A stretch of 64,000 nt of DNA. It comes from an uncultured Erythrobacter sp. (GTDB lineage Bacteria; Pseudomonadota; Alphaproteobacteria; Sphingomonadales; Sphingomonadaceae). Positions 32,845 to 41,704 of this stretch are shown piece by piece (the stretch's first letter is position 1; every line of letters starts with the position of its first letter). A model generated the notes under the pieces. It did not search any database, was not told the DNA's origin, and saw only the letters and a program-made list of their open reading frames with translations. The stretch is taken from positions 558,001 to 622,000 of the forward strand of contig CANMIS010000002.1 in NCBI GenBank assembly GCA_947498065.1, written 5' to 3'. Both the position numbers and the translations under genes were made by a program.

Positions 32845-34353
32845 CTATTCCGCTGCTTCCAATTCACTGCCTGCTGCGCCCGCTTCTTCCTTAGCATTGC
32901 TGAACTTCAGCCAGCCATCGTCGAGTGGGTCGCTCGCCATGCGTTTGCGGTCGAGCACATATTCCTGATTGAGCCGCCATGGGTATTCGGCCGCATTCTT
33001 TGGCATGATGTGTTTGCCGCGCTGAATATAGCCGCTGGAGAAGTCGAAAATATCGTCCTCTTCCAAGGTGGCTTCGGCCTCTGGAGTGAGGACTGGAGCG
33101 GCTATCGTCGTACCGGTCTTGCGCATGTGATTGAGCAGGCGGCAGATGTAATCTGAGTTGATATCCGCTCTCAGCGTCCAACTGGCATTGAGATAGCCGA
33201 ACACCACCGCAAGGTTGGGCAGGTTCGAGAACATGCAGCCTTTGTAATAGAAGCGCTGGCTAAGATCGGTGGGCACGCCGTTTTGGCTGATCGCGATCTT
33301 GCCAGCGACGGCGAGCTTCAGCCCGGTCGCCGTTACAACGATATCCGCCTCGATCAGCTCTCCTGATTTCAGGCGAACGCCGCCTTTCTCGAACTTCGAA
33401 ATATGGCCAGTGACAACCGCAGCCTTGCCCGCATTCATCGCTGCAAACAGATCATCGTCTGGCACCAGGCACAGGCGCTGATCCCACGGATCATAGGGCG
33501 GGGTGAAGCTGGCCTTGTCGTAATTTGGGCCGAGCGCTTTCTCGATCTTTTTATGCAGCGCGTCTTTAACTTTCTCCGGCTTCTTTCGCGCCGTTTTGAA
33601 GACGAAATCCTGCATCCGGATATTTTTGAACCGGGTGATCCGGTAGGCGAGGCCTGCCGGAAGAAATTTGCGAAGAGTGTTGGCGAACCAATCCTTCGCA
33701 GGCTGAGACGCCATCCAAGTGGGCGTGCGCTGAAGCATGGTCACATGCGCGGCTTTCTCGGCCATGCTTGGCACAATTGTTACCGCTGTCGCACCGGAGC
33801 CGATCACGACCACACGTTTGCCAGTGTACTCCAAATCCTCTGGCCAGAATTGCGGGTGCAGCACCTGACCTTCAAATTCGCCCAGATCAAAACCAGGATC
33901 GAACGGCTCGTCATAATCGTAATAGCCAGAGCCGAGGTAGAGGAAGTTCGCAGTTATGCGGGTGCGCGTGCCGTCGGACTTCTCCAGCTCGACATGCCAG
34001 CGGGCTTCATCATCGCGGAAATCGGCAGAGATCACCTTGTGGCCAAAGCGGATGTTCTGGCGAATGCCGCGTTCATCGGCGATCCGGTTGAGATATTCGA
34101 GAATGGACGGTGCATCCGCGATGCTTTTCTCGTGCCGCCACGGCTCAAAATCAAAGCCGAGCGTGTGCATATCGCTGTCAGAGCGGATGCCGGGATAGCG
34201 GAACAGATCCCAAGTCCCGCCCAAATTGTCGCGCTGTTCGACAATCGCATAGGAGTGATGCGGCGATTTCATTTTCATGTGCGCGGCTATGCCGATGCCG
34301 GAAATTCCGGCGCCAACAATCAGTACATCAACCTCTGGTGCAGTCGCCAGCAT
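32845..34353 (-). CDS. Flavin-containing monooxygenase, Baeyer-Villiger type
   Basis: A 502-residue class B flavoprotein monooxygenase. It has an FAD motif VLIVGAGISGIGIAAHMK at the N-terminus, an NADPH motif VVVIGSGATAVTIVP, and between them FEGQVLHPQFWP, which fits the type I Baeyer-Villiger fingerprint FxGxxxHxxxWP exactly. Such enzymes insert oxygen next to a ketone to give esters or lactones. The ATG at 34353 is preceded by AGGAG; the 16-residue upstream extension in the track is rejected. It is divergent from a TonB-dependent receptor 110 bases away, suggesting a shared control region. Confidence 0.9.
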   Translation of the reverse strand: MLATAPEVDVLIVGAGISGIGIAAHMKMKSPHHSYAIVEQRDNLGGTWDLFRYPGIRSDSDMHTLGFDFEPWRHEKSIADAPSILEYLNRIADERGIRQNIRFGHKVISADFRDDEARWHVELEKSDGTRTRITANFLYLGSGYYDYDEPFDPGFDLGEFEGQVLHPQFWPEDLEYTGKRVVVIGSGATAVTIVPSMAEKAAHVTMLQRTPTWMASQPAKDWFANTLRKFLPAGLAYRITRFKNIRMQDFVFKTARKKPEKVKDALHKKIEKALGPNYDKASFTPPYDPWDQRLCLVPDDDLFAAMNAGKAAVVTGHISKFEKGGVRLKSGELIEADIVVTATGLKLAVAGKIAISQNGVPTDLSQRFYYKGCMFSNLPNLAVVFGYLNASWTLRADINSDYICRLLNHMRKTGTTIAAPVLTPEAEATLEEDDIFDFSSGYIQRGKHIMPKNAAEYPWRLNQEYVLDRKRMASDPLDDGWLKFSNAKEEAGAAGSELEAAE

Positions 34354-34463
34354 CGTCTTCTCTCTCCTCTTGGTGTGGAGGTAAGCACACGATGGATGCA
34401 AAAGCGAGTCACGATTGCATTTTGCAACTGACTTGCGTGTACGGTTCGTCTAAGCGGCGGCCC

Positions 34464-36491
34464 ATGTTGAAAATACGATGGTCGCTATCGGCCGCTCTCC
34501 CCCTCGTTTTATCCGCTCCGCTTTATGCTCAAGACCAAGGATCTGATCCTGATGGCGATGGCAATGTGATCGTCGTCACCGGGGAAGGGCTGGAGCAGGC
34601 AGCCTCCACCGGCGTCTATGCAACCAGCGAGATTTACCGTGATGCGATCATCGCCACTGGCTCTGGCCGGATCGAAGATGCGCTGCGCAATGTCGCTGGG
34701 TTCCAGCAGTTCCGCCGTTCTGACAGCCGCTCCTCCAACCCCAGCGCGCAGGGCGTTACCTTAAGGGCGCTGGGCGGCAATGCGACCAGCCGCGCTTTGG
34801 TGGTGCTTGATGGCGTGCCGATCACCGATCCGTTTTTTGGCTTCGTTCCGCTGAGTTCCATTGCGCCGGAGCAATTGGGCCGTGTCCGCGTGACGCGTGG
34901 CGGCGGCTCCGGTCCGTTTGGCGCAGGCGCGCTGGCGGGCACGATTGAGCTTGAAAGCGCCAGCCTCGATACGCTCGGTCCGGTGAATGCCAGCCTGTTG
35001 GTCAATGACCGCGAAGAAACCGAGGCGAGCGCTAGCCTTGGCGCAAATCTCGGCTCTGGCTTTGCTGTGGTGAGTGGCCGCTGGGACAGAGGGCAGGGCT
35101 TCTTCACCACGCCGCAGGACCAACGCGTGCCCGCAACAGCGCGCGCCGCTTTCGACAGCTGGAGCGTCGGTGTGCGAGCCGCTGCGCCATTGACGGATGA
35201 CGTCGAATTGCAAGCGCGGGTGCAAGTCTTTGATGATGAGCGTACACTGCGTTTTGGCGGAGCAGATTCCACCAGCGAAGGCCAAGACGCGAGCATCCGC
35301 TTCGTTGGCCGAGGTGATTGGCAGTTTGACGCGCTGGCCTATGTTCAGGCGCGCAATTTCTCCAATATCGTGATCAGCTCCACCCGCTTTGTGCGCGTGC
35401 TTGATCAGCGCAACACGCCTTCAACCGGGCTTGGCGGCAAGATTGAAGTGCGCCCGCCGGTTGGCGGCGGTCACAATGTCCGGCTGGGCGTCGACTACCG
35501 CCGCTCTGATGGCGAATTGCAGGAAGAGGCGTTTAGCGCCTTCACTGGCAATTTGCGGGAACGCCGCCGTGCGGGCGGCACCAACAGTGATCTCGGCCTG
35601 TTTGTCGAGGACGATTGGCAAATTGGTGCGCTGCTGCTGACGGGCGGCTTGCGGGCCGATCGCACAGTAATCTCCGACGGTTTCTTCCGGGCGGTTGATG
35701 CGAGCGGTGCCTTGGTCAGCGAGGCGATCGCGCCGGATCGCAGCGACTGGACGCTCTCTTGGCGCGCTGGCGCATCCTATGATCTCGGCGGCGGGCTAGG
35801 CCTGCGCGCAGCGGCCTACACCGGCTTGCGGCTTCCGACCCTGAACGAGCTCTACCGGCCGTTTGTTATTTTCCCAGTGGTGACGCAGGCCAATGCCGCG
35901 CTCGAAAATGAGCGGCTCGAAGGGTTCGAGATTGGTCTCGATTGGCAGCCCAATGACAATGTGAGCTTAGCTCTAACCGCGTTTGACAATCAGGTTGAAA
36001 ACGCGATCGCCAACGTCACGCTCACGCCAACCCTGCGGCAGCGGCAAAACCTGCCAGCCATAGAAGCGCAGGGGATTGAGGCGGCGCTTGGGCTCAAATT
36101 TGGTCAGGTCAGCTTTAATGGCTCGCTGGCCTATACCGATGCTGAGATCGCTGGTTCCGGAGCATCCACCGCGCTCGATGGCAATCGCCCTCCGCAAACG
36201 CCTGAGCTTGCCTTCTCCGCGACGCTCGCTTGGAAGCCGGCGGATGGCTGGCGGCTCGCAGGCACTGTGCGCCACACTGGCGCTCAGTTCGAAGACGATC
36301 AGGAAACCACCTCGCTTCCCGCCGCAACCACTTTGGATGCGTTTTTCCAAGTGCCGATTGCGGGTGAGTTCTCAGCCGTGCTGCGCGGTGAGAACCTGCT
36401 GGATGAAGAGATCGTGACCCGCAATTCGAACGGCGCGATTGATCTGGGCGTGCCGCGCACTGTGTGGTTTGGCCTGCGCTACGGCTTCTAA
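34464..36491 (+). CDS. TonB-dependent receptor (BtuB/FepA-like size)
   Basis: A 675-residue outer-membrane receptor. The signal peptide is MLKIRWSLSAALPLVLSAPLYAQ, and a TonB-box-like NVIVVTGEG follows. The plug domain contains GVTLRALGGNATSRALVVLDGVPI and VRVTRGGGSGPFGAGALAGTI, and the barrel ends VWFGLRYGF. The track ORF extends 118 codons upstream into the antisense BVMO gene; the signal peptide fixes the start at 34464. The substrate is unknown. Its divergence from the BVMO gene suggests import of that pathway's substrate. Confidence 0.92.
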   Translation: MLKIRWSLSAALPLVLSAPLYAQDQGSDPDGDGNVIVVTGEGLEQAASTGVYATSEIYRDAIIATGSGRIEDALRNVAGFQQFRRSDSRSSNPSAQGVTLRALGGNATSRALVVLDGVPITDPFFGFVPLSSIAPEQLGRVRVTRGGGSGPFGAGALAGTIELESASLDTLGPVNASLLVNDREETEASASLGANLGSGFAVVSGRWDRGQGFFTTPQDQRVPATARAAFDSWSVGVRAAAPLTDDVELQARVQVFDDERTLRFGGADSTSEGQDASIRFVGRGDWQFDALAYVQARNFSNIVISSTRFVRVLDQRNTPSTGLGGKIEVRPPVGGGHNVRLGVDYRRSDGELQEEAFSAFTGNLRERRRAGGTNSDLGLFVEDDWQIGALLLTGGLRADRTVISDGFFRAVDASGALVSEAIAPDRSDWTLSWRAGASYDLGGGLGLRAAAYTGLRLPTLNELYRPFVIFPVVTQANAALENERLEGFEIGLDWQPNDNVSLALTAFDNQVENAIANVTLTPTLRQRQNLPAIEAQGIEAALGLKFGQVSFNGSLAYTDAEIAGSGASTALDGNRPPQTPELAFSATLAWKPADGWRLAGTVRHTGAQFEDDQETTSLPAATTLDAFFQVPIAGEFSAVLRGENLLDEEIVTRNSNGAIDLGVPRTVWFGLRYGF

Positions 36492-36644
36492 TCCTGCGCA
36501 AAACGCCCCGGGCTGCCATGCGGGCTAATTCCAGCTAACCCGCAAGGATATTTCGCAGACGCAGCAAAAATTGCACATTTGCTGCGCTGCAGCACAATAT
36601 GTTGCATTTTTGCATCAATTTGGGAGAACTCACGTCGCGCCCTT

Positions 36645-36659
36645 GCGAATTGAATTCGC
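36645..36659. promoter_or_regulatory. Perfect dyad upstream of the 36.7-kb receptor
   Basis: GCGAATT-G-AATTCGC is a perfect 7-bp palindrome about 60 bases before the receptor ATG, overlapping a weak promoter-like pair (TTGCGA, 18 bases, TAGTCT). Further upstream the 226-bp gap is unusually AT-rich and contains TTGCAT/TTGCAT repeats near 36602-36615. Likely control region; the regulator is unknown. Confidence 0.4.
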
Positions 36660-36717
36660 GCGTGACTAGTCTGCGGTCCATAAAAAATAAGACATCGGTT
36701 TGTTGGAGAGGAAACCT

Positions 36718-39294
36718 ATGACGAATAAGTTCGCAGTATACGCGGCTGGCCTAATGGCGACGAGCATTCTGGCTCAACCAGCCTTGGCCCAAGACACTGA
36801 AACGGATGCGGAGGAAACGGCCCGCGATAATGTGATTATCGTGACCGCCACCCGCCGAGCCGAAGATGTCCAAGACATTCCAATCGCGGTTACTGCGGTC
36901 ACGCCCGAACAGCTTGATAAGCAGGGCGTCGTCAACGTTCAGAACATCACGCAGGTTTCGCCCAGCTTCTCGACCTCCAATGCGCAGATCGCATCGGGCT
37001 CGGTCGTGCTGCGGATTCGCGGCGTGGGTACAACGTCTAACAACATCGGCTTTGAAAGTGCGGTCGGCATCTTTGTTGACGGTGCCTATCAATCGCGTCC
37101 TGGCATCGCGCTCGGCGAATTTGTCGATATTGAGCGGGTCGAGGTTCTGCGCGGTCCGCAGGGCACTCTGTTTGGTCGCAACACCTCGGCTGGTGCACTT
37201 AACATCACCACCCGCCGCCCCGATCTCAACGAGTTCGGCGGCTTTGTGAATGGCACTTACGGCAATTTTGACCTCATCAACGTGCAGGGTGCGGTCAACG
37301 CGCCGATCATTGAAGACACCCTCGCGGTTCGCCTGACGGGCGCTTATCGCCAGCGTGATGGAACGGTTGATATTATCGACGCGACCGGCGCGCAGATCGG
37401 CGAATCGAATACGATCGATCAATTCCTTATTCGCGGTCAACTCGGCTATGAGAGCGAAGGCGGCGTCAGCGCTCGCTTGATCTTCGATTACACTGAGAGT
37501 GAAAACCAATGCTGCGCAGCGATTGAAGTGCTCGCGAACACAGCTTTTGAAGGCGCGGTCACTGGTGTGGGAGGACCGGCACGGGCCGGTATGGCAACAC
37601 CGCTTCCAGCCACTCAGCCGTTTGACGTAACCGCCGCTCAGCGCGCGATAGACAACCGGGTTGCAACGGCCAGCCGCGTTCCGCTCGCCAGTGTTGAGCA
37701 ATGGGGTGTCGTCGGCGAGATCGAATTCCCGATCAGTGACAATGCTGACCTCATTTTCATCGGCTCTTATCGCGACTTCTCATCCTCCGAGAATTACGAT
37801 TCCAGCTTCTCGGGCCTAGATGTGTTCGATGTCGACCGCCTCGATACCAATATTGAAACATTCACCGCTGAGCTGCGCCTTCAAGGCGAGGCATTTGATG
37901 GCGCATTGAGCTGGCTAATCGGCGGCTACTACTCAGATGAATCGATTGATTCCGACATCGATTTCTCACTCGGTACGGACTACGATCTGCAGATAGCCGG
38001 CCTGTTCGGCGGGGCATTGGGCCCAGCACCACTCACGCTGCTTACCGACCTTATTGTGGACGGCATTCCCAATGGTAACGGCATCAGCCCAAATGGTACG
38101 ACGGCAACCAACGTCTATGCTCAAAGCAGCGAAAGCTGGTCGATCTTCACGCACAATACGCTCGACGTCACTGACAACCTCAGCCTGACTTTGGGTCTGC
38201 GTTATTCGGATGAGAGCAAGACGGGCGGCTTCCAACAAACCGCGATCAACAACCCGACTTGCCTGACATTGCTAGGCGGCGTGCCAACGATTGCGGCCAC
38301 CGTGGGGCCAGACCTCGTTGGTAGTGTGCTGGGAACGGGCTGTTTCGCATTCACGGCGCCTGCGATTGGCAATGACGCGATTGCATTCCCGCTGCCACGG
38401 GAATTCGAAGTGCCATTTAGCGATAGTGAGCTGATCTACACTGGTAAGATTGCGTATCAATTTGATGCACCGGTCACGGCCTATGCCAGCTTTACGCACG
38501 GCTATAAGTCGGGCGGCATCAACCTCGATATCACGGCGAATGCTGGCGGTGCTGATCCAACCTTCCTTTCAGAAGAAGTTGACGCCTATGAAGTCGGCGT
38601 GAAGGCGCAATTCCTGGATGATGCTGTCACGCTCAACGTGGCTGGCTTTGTCGAGGAATTCTCAAACTTCCAGGTTCTGGAATTTACCGGCGCTCAGTTC
38701 ACCACTTTCAATGTTGACCGGGCGATTTCCTCAGGCGTTGAGATTGAATCGGTGATCCGGCCTACTGCGGAGCTGACCTTTAACGCTGGTCTGACGGTGA
38801 CAGACGCGCGCTATCCGGGTGATTGCGATGGCGGCGTGCCAAATGCCAACGTCACCTCGCTATGCGGAAACTCGCTCACCAATGCGCCCGATATCGTGGC
38901 CATTGCTGGGGTGAATTACGACCGGGATATTGGCAGCAATCTGCGCGGTTTCTTCTCTGGTCAGATCCGGACAGAGAGCGATCGCCGGACATCAACGCAA
39001 GCGACCACCGTGCCAAGCGCGGCGATCATCGCGGGCTTTGGCGGCGATATTCAGGCCGCGGTTGATGCAGCGCCGCTGGTGCCGTTCGATGTTCAGGACA
39101 GCAACACCAAGGTCAATCTGCGGGTTGGCATTGGCGCTCAGGATGAGAGCTGGACGGTCGAAGTTTGGGGCGTGAACGTGACCGACGAAGTGACACGCGG
39201 TGTAACGTTCAACACCGTGCTGCGCGGGTCATCACGCTCTGCCTTCGCGCAAGAGCCAGCAACATATGGTGTGACCGTTCGGGGCAAGTTCTAA
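36718..39294 (+). CDS. TonB-dependent receptor
   Basis: An 858-residue outer-membrane receptor of the large sphingomonad/caulobacter type. The signal peptide ends near ALAQDTETD, followed by the TonB box DNVIIVTATRRAEDVQDIPI. The plug has VVLRIRGVGTTSNNIGFESA and VEVLRGPQGTLFGRNTSAGALNI, and the barrel ends TYGVTVRGKF. GGAGAGG precedes the ATG at 36718; the upstream TTG in the track is not needed. Such receptors carry plant-derived aromatics, steroids, sugars or siderophores; the specificity here is unknown. The gene is followed by a terminator and a hairpin repeat. Confidence 0.94.
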   Translation: MTNKFAVYAAGLMATSILAQPALAQDTETDAEETARDNVIIVTATRRAEDVQDIPIAVTAVTPEQLDKQGVVNVQNITQVSPSFSTSNAQIASGSVVLRIRGVGTTSNNIGFESAVGIFVDGAYQSRPGIALGEFVDIERVEVLRGPQGTLFGRNTSAGALNITTRRPDLNEFGGFVNGTYGNFDLINVQGAVNAPIIEDTLAVRLTGAYRQRDGTVDIIDATGAQIGESNTIDQFLIRGQLGYESEGGVSARLIFDYTESENQCCAAIEVLANTAFEGAVTGVGGPARAGMATPLPATQPFDVTAAQRAIDNRVATASRVPLASVEQWGVVGEIEFPISDNADLIFIGSYRDFSSSENYDSSFSGLDVFDVDRLDTNIETFTAELRLQGEAFDGALSWLIGGYYSDESIDSDIDFSLGTDYDLQIAGLFGGALGPAPLTLLTDLIVDGIPNGNGISPNGTTATNVYAQSSESWSIFTHNTLDVTDNLSLTLGLRYSDESKTGGFQQTAINNPTCLTLLGGVPTIAATVGPDLVGSVLGTGCFAFTAPAIGNDAIAFPLPREFEVPFSDSELIYTGKIAYQFDAPVTAYASFTHGYKSGGINLDITANAGGADPTFLSEEVDAYEVGVKAQFLDDAVTLNVAGFVEEFSNFQVLEFTGAQFTTFNVDRAISSGVEIESVIRPTAELTFNAGLTVTDARYPGDCDGGVPNANVTSLCGNSLTNAPDIVAIAGVNYDRDIGSNLRGFFSGQIRTESDRRTSTQATTVPSAAIIAGFGGDIQAAVDAAPLVPFDVQDSNTKVNLRVGIGAQDESWTVEVWGVNVTDEVTRGVTFNTVLRGSSRSAFAQEPATYGVTVRGKF

Positions 39295-39353
39295 GGCTCA
39301 CACCACAACCAGGTCCGCCTAGCGGCGGCTTGCCTTTGGGAGAGGGCAAAGAG

Positions 39354-39393
39354 AAGGGGCGGTCCGCATAAGCGAGCCGCCCCTTTTTGTTGT
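39354..39393 (+). terminator. Intrinsic terminator after the receptor
   Basis: AAGGGGCGG / CCGCCCCTT, a perfect 9-bp stem with a 14-nt loop followed by TTTGTTG. It lies 60 bases past the receptor stop. Confidence 0.7.
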
Positions 39394-39414
39394 GTGTCGT
39401 TCTCTATGGTCCAA

Positions 39415-39495
39415 GCCACCCGCACCCTCCATCCTTCCACCCGGATTATCACACCGGGTTACGATCCGGGTGGAAGGGTGGAGGGCGCGGGCGGC
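39415..39495. repeat. Dispersed long hairpin element, copy 2
   Basis: Two 32-bp arms complementary at 29 of 32 positions surround a 17-nt loop. The core CCTTCCACCCGGAT is shared with copy 1. It sits between the convergent ends of the receptor and the acyl-CoA dehydrogenase genes, 20 bases from the latter's stop. Confidence 0.9.
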
Positions 39496-39515
39496 ACGGT
39501 ATCGTGACGCGAACC

Positions 39516-40679
39516 TCACATCCCGCGGGCGATCACCATTTTCATCACTTCGTTTGAGCCGCCAAAGATCCGCGTGATGCGGCAATCGCGGTACATGCGA
39601 GCGATCGGATAGTCGTTGATGAAGCCAGCCCCGCCGTGGAACTGCAGGCATTTATCGACGACTTCACCCTGCAGTTCTGTGACCATAAGTTTGGCCATGC
39701 AGGCGGTCGGCACATCGAGCTCGCCCTTCAGATGCTGCGCGATGCAATGGTTGACGAAGACCCGCGCCGCGGTGCTGCGCGCAGCAAGCTCAGCCATGAC
39801 AAACTGCGTGTTCTGGAAATCCCAGATCGTTTGGCCAAAGGCTTTGCGATCCTTGACGAATTCCATTGTGGTCTCGAGCGCCTTTTCGATACCCGTCATC
39901 GCGCCCATCGCAATGATGAGGCGCTCCTGAGGCAGCTCGCCCATAAGCTGGTAAAAGCCTTTGCCCTCGACCCCGCCGAGCACATTTTCCGCTGGCACGA
40001 ACACATCGTCAAAGAACAGCTCTGAGGTGTCGGCCGCATCCATCCCGATCTTGTCGAGTTTCTTGCCGCGTTGGAATCCTTCTGCGCCCTCCGTTTCGAG
40101 CAGCATCAGTGAGATGCCCTTTGCCCGCTCATTCGGGTCTGTCTTGGCGACGACGATGATGAAGTCGGCTGTCTGACCGCTGGAGATGTAGGTTTTCGCG
40201 CCATTGATGCGGTAGCCATTGCCATCTTTAAGCGCAGTGGTCGTGATGCCCTGCAAGTCCGAACCAACGCCGGGTTCAGTCATTGCAATCGCGCTGACGA
40301 GTTCGCCGGTCACCAGCTTAGGCAGATATTTCTTCTTCTGCTCTTCGGTGCCGTGGCGAACGAGATAGGGCAGGATCACGGTGTTGTGCAGGCTGGCGGC
40401 AAACCCTTCGACGCCGTGCTTTGCCTGTTGATCGAGCACCACGATGTCATGACGGAAATCGCCGCCGTGCCCGCCATATTCTTCTGGTACAGAGACGCCG
40501 AGCAGACCCGCTTCGCCGGCCTCGTTCCAGAACTCACGCTCAACCTGACCGTCTTCGCGCCATTTTAGAACGCGCTTTTCCGGGGCGTGCTGCTGATAGA
40601 ACTTGCCGACGGCATCAGCGAAGATCGAAATTTCTTCGTCTTCCATGAATTCCGGCTGCGCTACATTGATGACTGACAT
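39516..40679 (-). CDS. Acyl-CoA dehydrogenase
   Basis: An FAD enzyme of 387 residues for the first beta-oxidation step. The N-terminal helical domain is followed by AIAMTEPGVGSDLQGI (FAD/substrate loop) and GYRINGAKTYISSGQTAD, and the C-terminal domain ends YRDCRITRIFGGSNEVMKM. The ATG at 40679 follows AGGAGAG. The 13 extra residues in the track (EGAGGPGAQ) are translated from hairpin copy 3 and are artefactual. Same strand as the enoyl-CoA hydratase gene upstream of it, with copy 3 between them. Confidence 0.95.
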   Translation of the reverse strand: MSVINVAQPEFMEDEEISIFADAVGKFYQQHAPEKRVLKWREDGQVEREFWNEAGEAGLLGVSVPEEYGGHGGDFRHDIVVLDQQAKHGVEGFAASLHNTVILPYLVRHGTEEQKKKYLPKLVTGELVSAIAMTEPGVGSDLQGITTTALKDGNGYRINGAKTYISSGQTADFIIVVAKTDPNERAKGISLMLLETEGAEGFQRGKKLDKIGMDAADTSELFFDDVFVPAENVLGGVEGKGFYQLMGELPQERLIIAMGAMTGIEKALETTMEFVKDRKAFGQTIWDFQNTQFVMAELAARSTAARVFVNHCIAQHLKGELDVPTACMAKLMVTELQGEVVDKCLQFHGGAGFINDYPIARMYRDCRITRIFGGSNEVMKMVIARGM

Positions 40680-40697
40680 TTCTCTCTCCTGTGCACC

Positions 40698-40781
40698 GGG
40701 GCCACCCGCGCCCTCCACCCTTCCGCCCGGAGCCTACCGGGATACCATCCGGGCGGAAGGGTGGAGGGCGCGGGCGGCCCC
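40698..40781. repeat. Dispersed long hairpin element, copy 3
   Basis: 34-bp arms (GGGGCCACCCGCGCCCTCCA at the outer left end) with one mismatch surround a 16-nt loop. It lies between two co-directional beta-oxidation genes, upstream of the dehydrogenase ribosome site, so it would form in the 5' leader or in an intercistronic mRNA. Confidence 0.9.
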
Positions 40782-40804
40782 AGCCTCTCAAGCAAAAACT
40801 ATTT

Positions 40805-41578
40805 CTATTTACCCTTCCAATTCGGCGCGCGCTTTTCGGCAAAGGCGGCTGCGCCTTCTCGGGCGTCTTCGGATACGAAGATTGGTCCCATCAGCTTGGC
40901 CTGTTCTTTCCAGCGCTCGTCATCAGCCCATAGGCGCGATTCGGCGACAATCTGCTTGGAGACCTTGACCGCGAGCGGGCCATTGGCGGTGATCTTCTTG
41001 GCCAGTTCCAGAGCCGCCTCGAGCGCTGGGCCATCTGTTACATGGTTGAGCAGACCCAGCTCATAGGCGCGCTCTGTGCCGATGAATTCACCGGTCAGCG
41101 CCAGCTCCATCGCAATCTTTGGCGGGATCATGGTTGGCAGTTTAATGAGGCCGCCCGCCGCGGCGACAAGGCCGCGCTTCGCCTCCGGAACGCCGAACTT
41201 CGCGTCCTTGTGCGCCACGATCAGGTCGCAAGAGATCATCAGCTCCATCCCGCCGGCAAGCGCATAGCCTTCAACGGCGGCGATCAGCGGCTTGGCTGGG
41301 CCTTTCTCCGTGAGCCCGCCAAATCCGCGACCTGGCACGCTCGGGGTTTCGCCGCGCAGGAAGCCTTTGAGATCCATGCCGGAGCAGAATGTGCCGCCAG
41401 CGCCGGTGATGATGCCAACGCGCAGGTGATCCTCTGCGTCGAGCCGATCGAGCGCCGCGGCAATCGCTTCGGATGCCGCTTTGGTCATCGCGTTTTTGGC
41501 TTCCGGCCGGTTGATCGTCATGATCAAAACGCCATCGCGTTCCTCGGTCAGCACTTCCCTTGTTGCGCCTTCGCTCAT
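40805..41578 (-). CDS. Enoyl-CoA hydratase/isomerase (crotonase family)
   Basis: A 257-residue crotonase-fold enzyme. The oxyanion-hole motifs are ITGAGGTFCSGMDLKGF and AVEGYALAGGMELMISCDL, and the catalytic-type Glu region is FGVPEAKRGLV. The C-terminus YFxEKRAPNWKG-like (FAEKRAPNWKGK) is typical. It hydrates or isomerises enoyl-CoA in fatty-acid or side-chain degradation. The ATG at 41578 has GGAGAG upstream. Divergent from the thiolase gene; with the dehydrogenase and thiolases it completes a beta-oxidation set except for a hydroxyacyl-CoA dehydrogenase. Confidence 0.92.
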   Translation of the reverse strand: MSEGATREVLTEERDGVLIMTINRPEAKNAMTKAASEAIAAALDRLDAEDHLRVGIITGAGGTFCSGMDLKGFLRGETPSVPGRGFGGLTEKGPAKPLIAAVEGYALAGGMELMISCDLIVAHKDAKFGVPEAKRGLVAAAGGLIKLPTMIPPKIAMELALTGEFIGTERAYELGLLNHVTDGPALEAALELAKKITANGPLAVKVSKQIVAESRLWADDERWKEQAKLMGPIFVSEDAREGAAAFAEKRAPNWKGK

Positions 41579-41704
41579 TTGCTCTCTCCACTTTTTCAAT
41601 GGCGGTTCATTTTGCCATTTCGATTTGAAACTGAATTCTTGTGTCAGTGGTGCAGGCGGTTTACGGACACGTCAACTGAAATTGGAAAAGTGGAAGAGGA
41701 AATC

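Noticed and set aside
33403-34431. 342-residue plus-strand ORF
   Set aside because: Antisense to the BVMO gene; no domain, no signal peptide, no ribosome site.
34110-34463. N-terminal extension of the 34.5-kb receptor in the ORF track
   Set aside because: It lies over the antisense BVMO gene and would bury the signal peptide that starts at 34464.
36751-37701. 316-residue minus-strand ORF
   Set aside because: Antisense to a TonB receptor with intact signal peptide, TonB box and plug.
41042-41704. 221-codon extension of the thiolase in the ORF track
   Set aside because: It is antisense to the enoyl-CoA hydratase; a good ribosome site and the standard thiolase N-terminus start at 41705.
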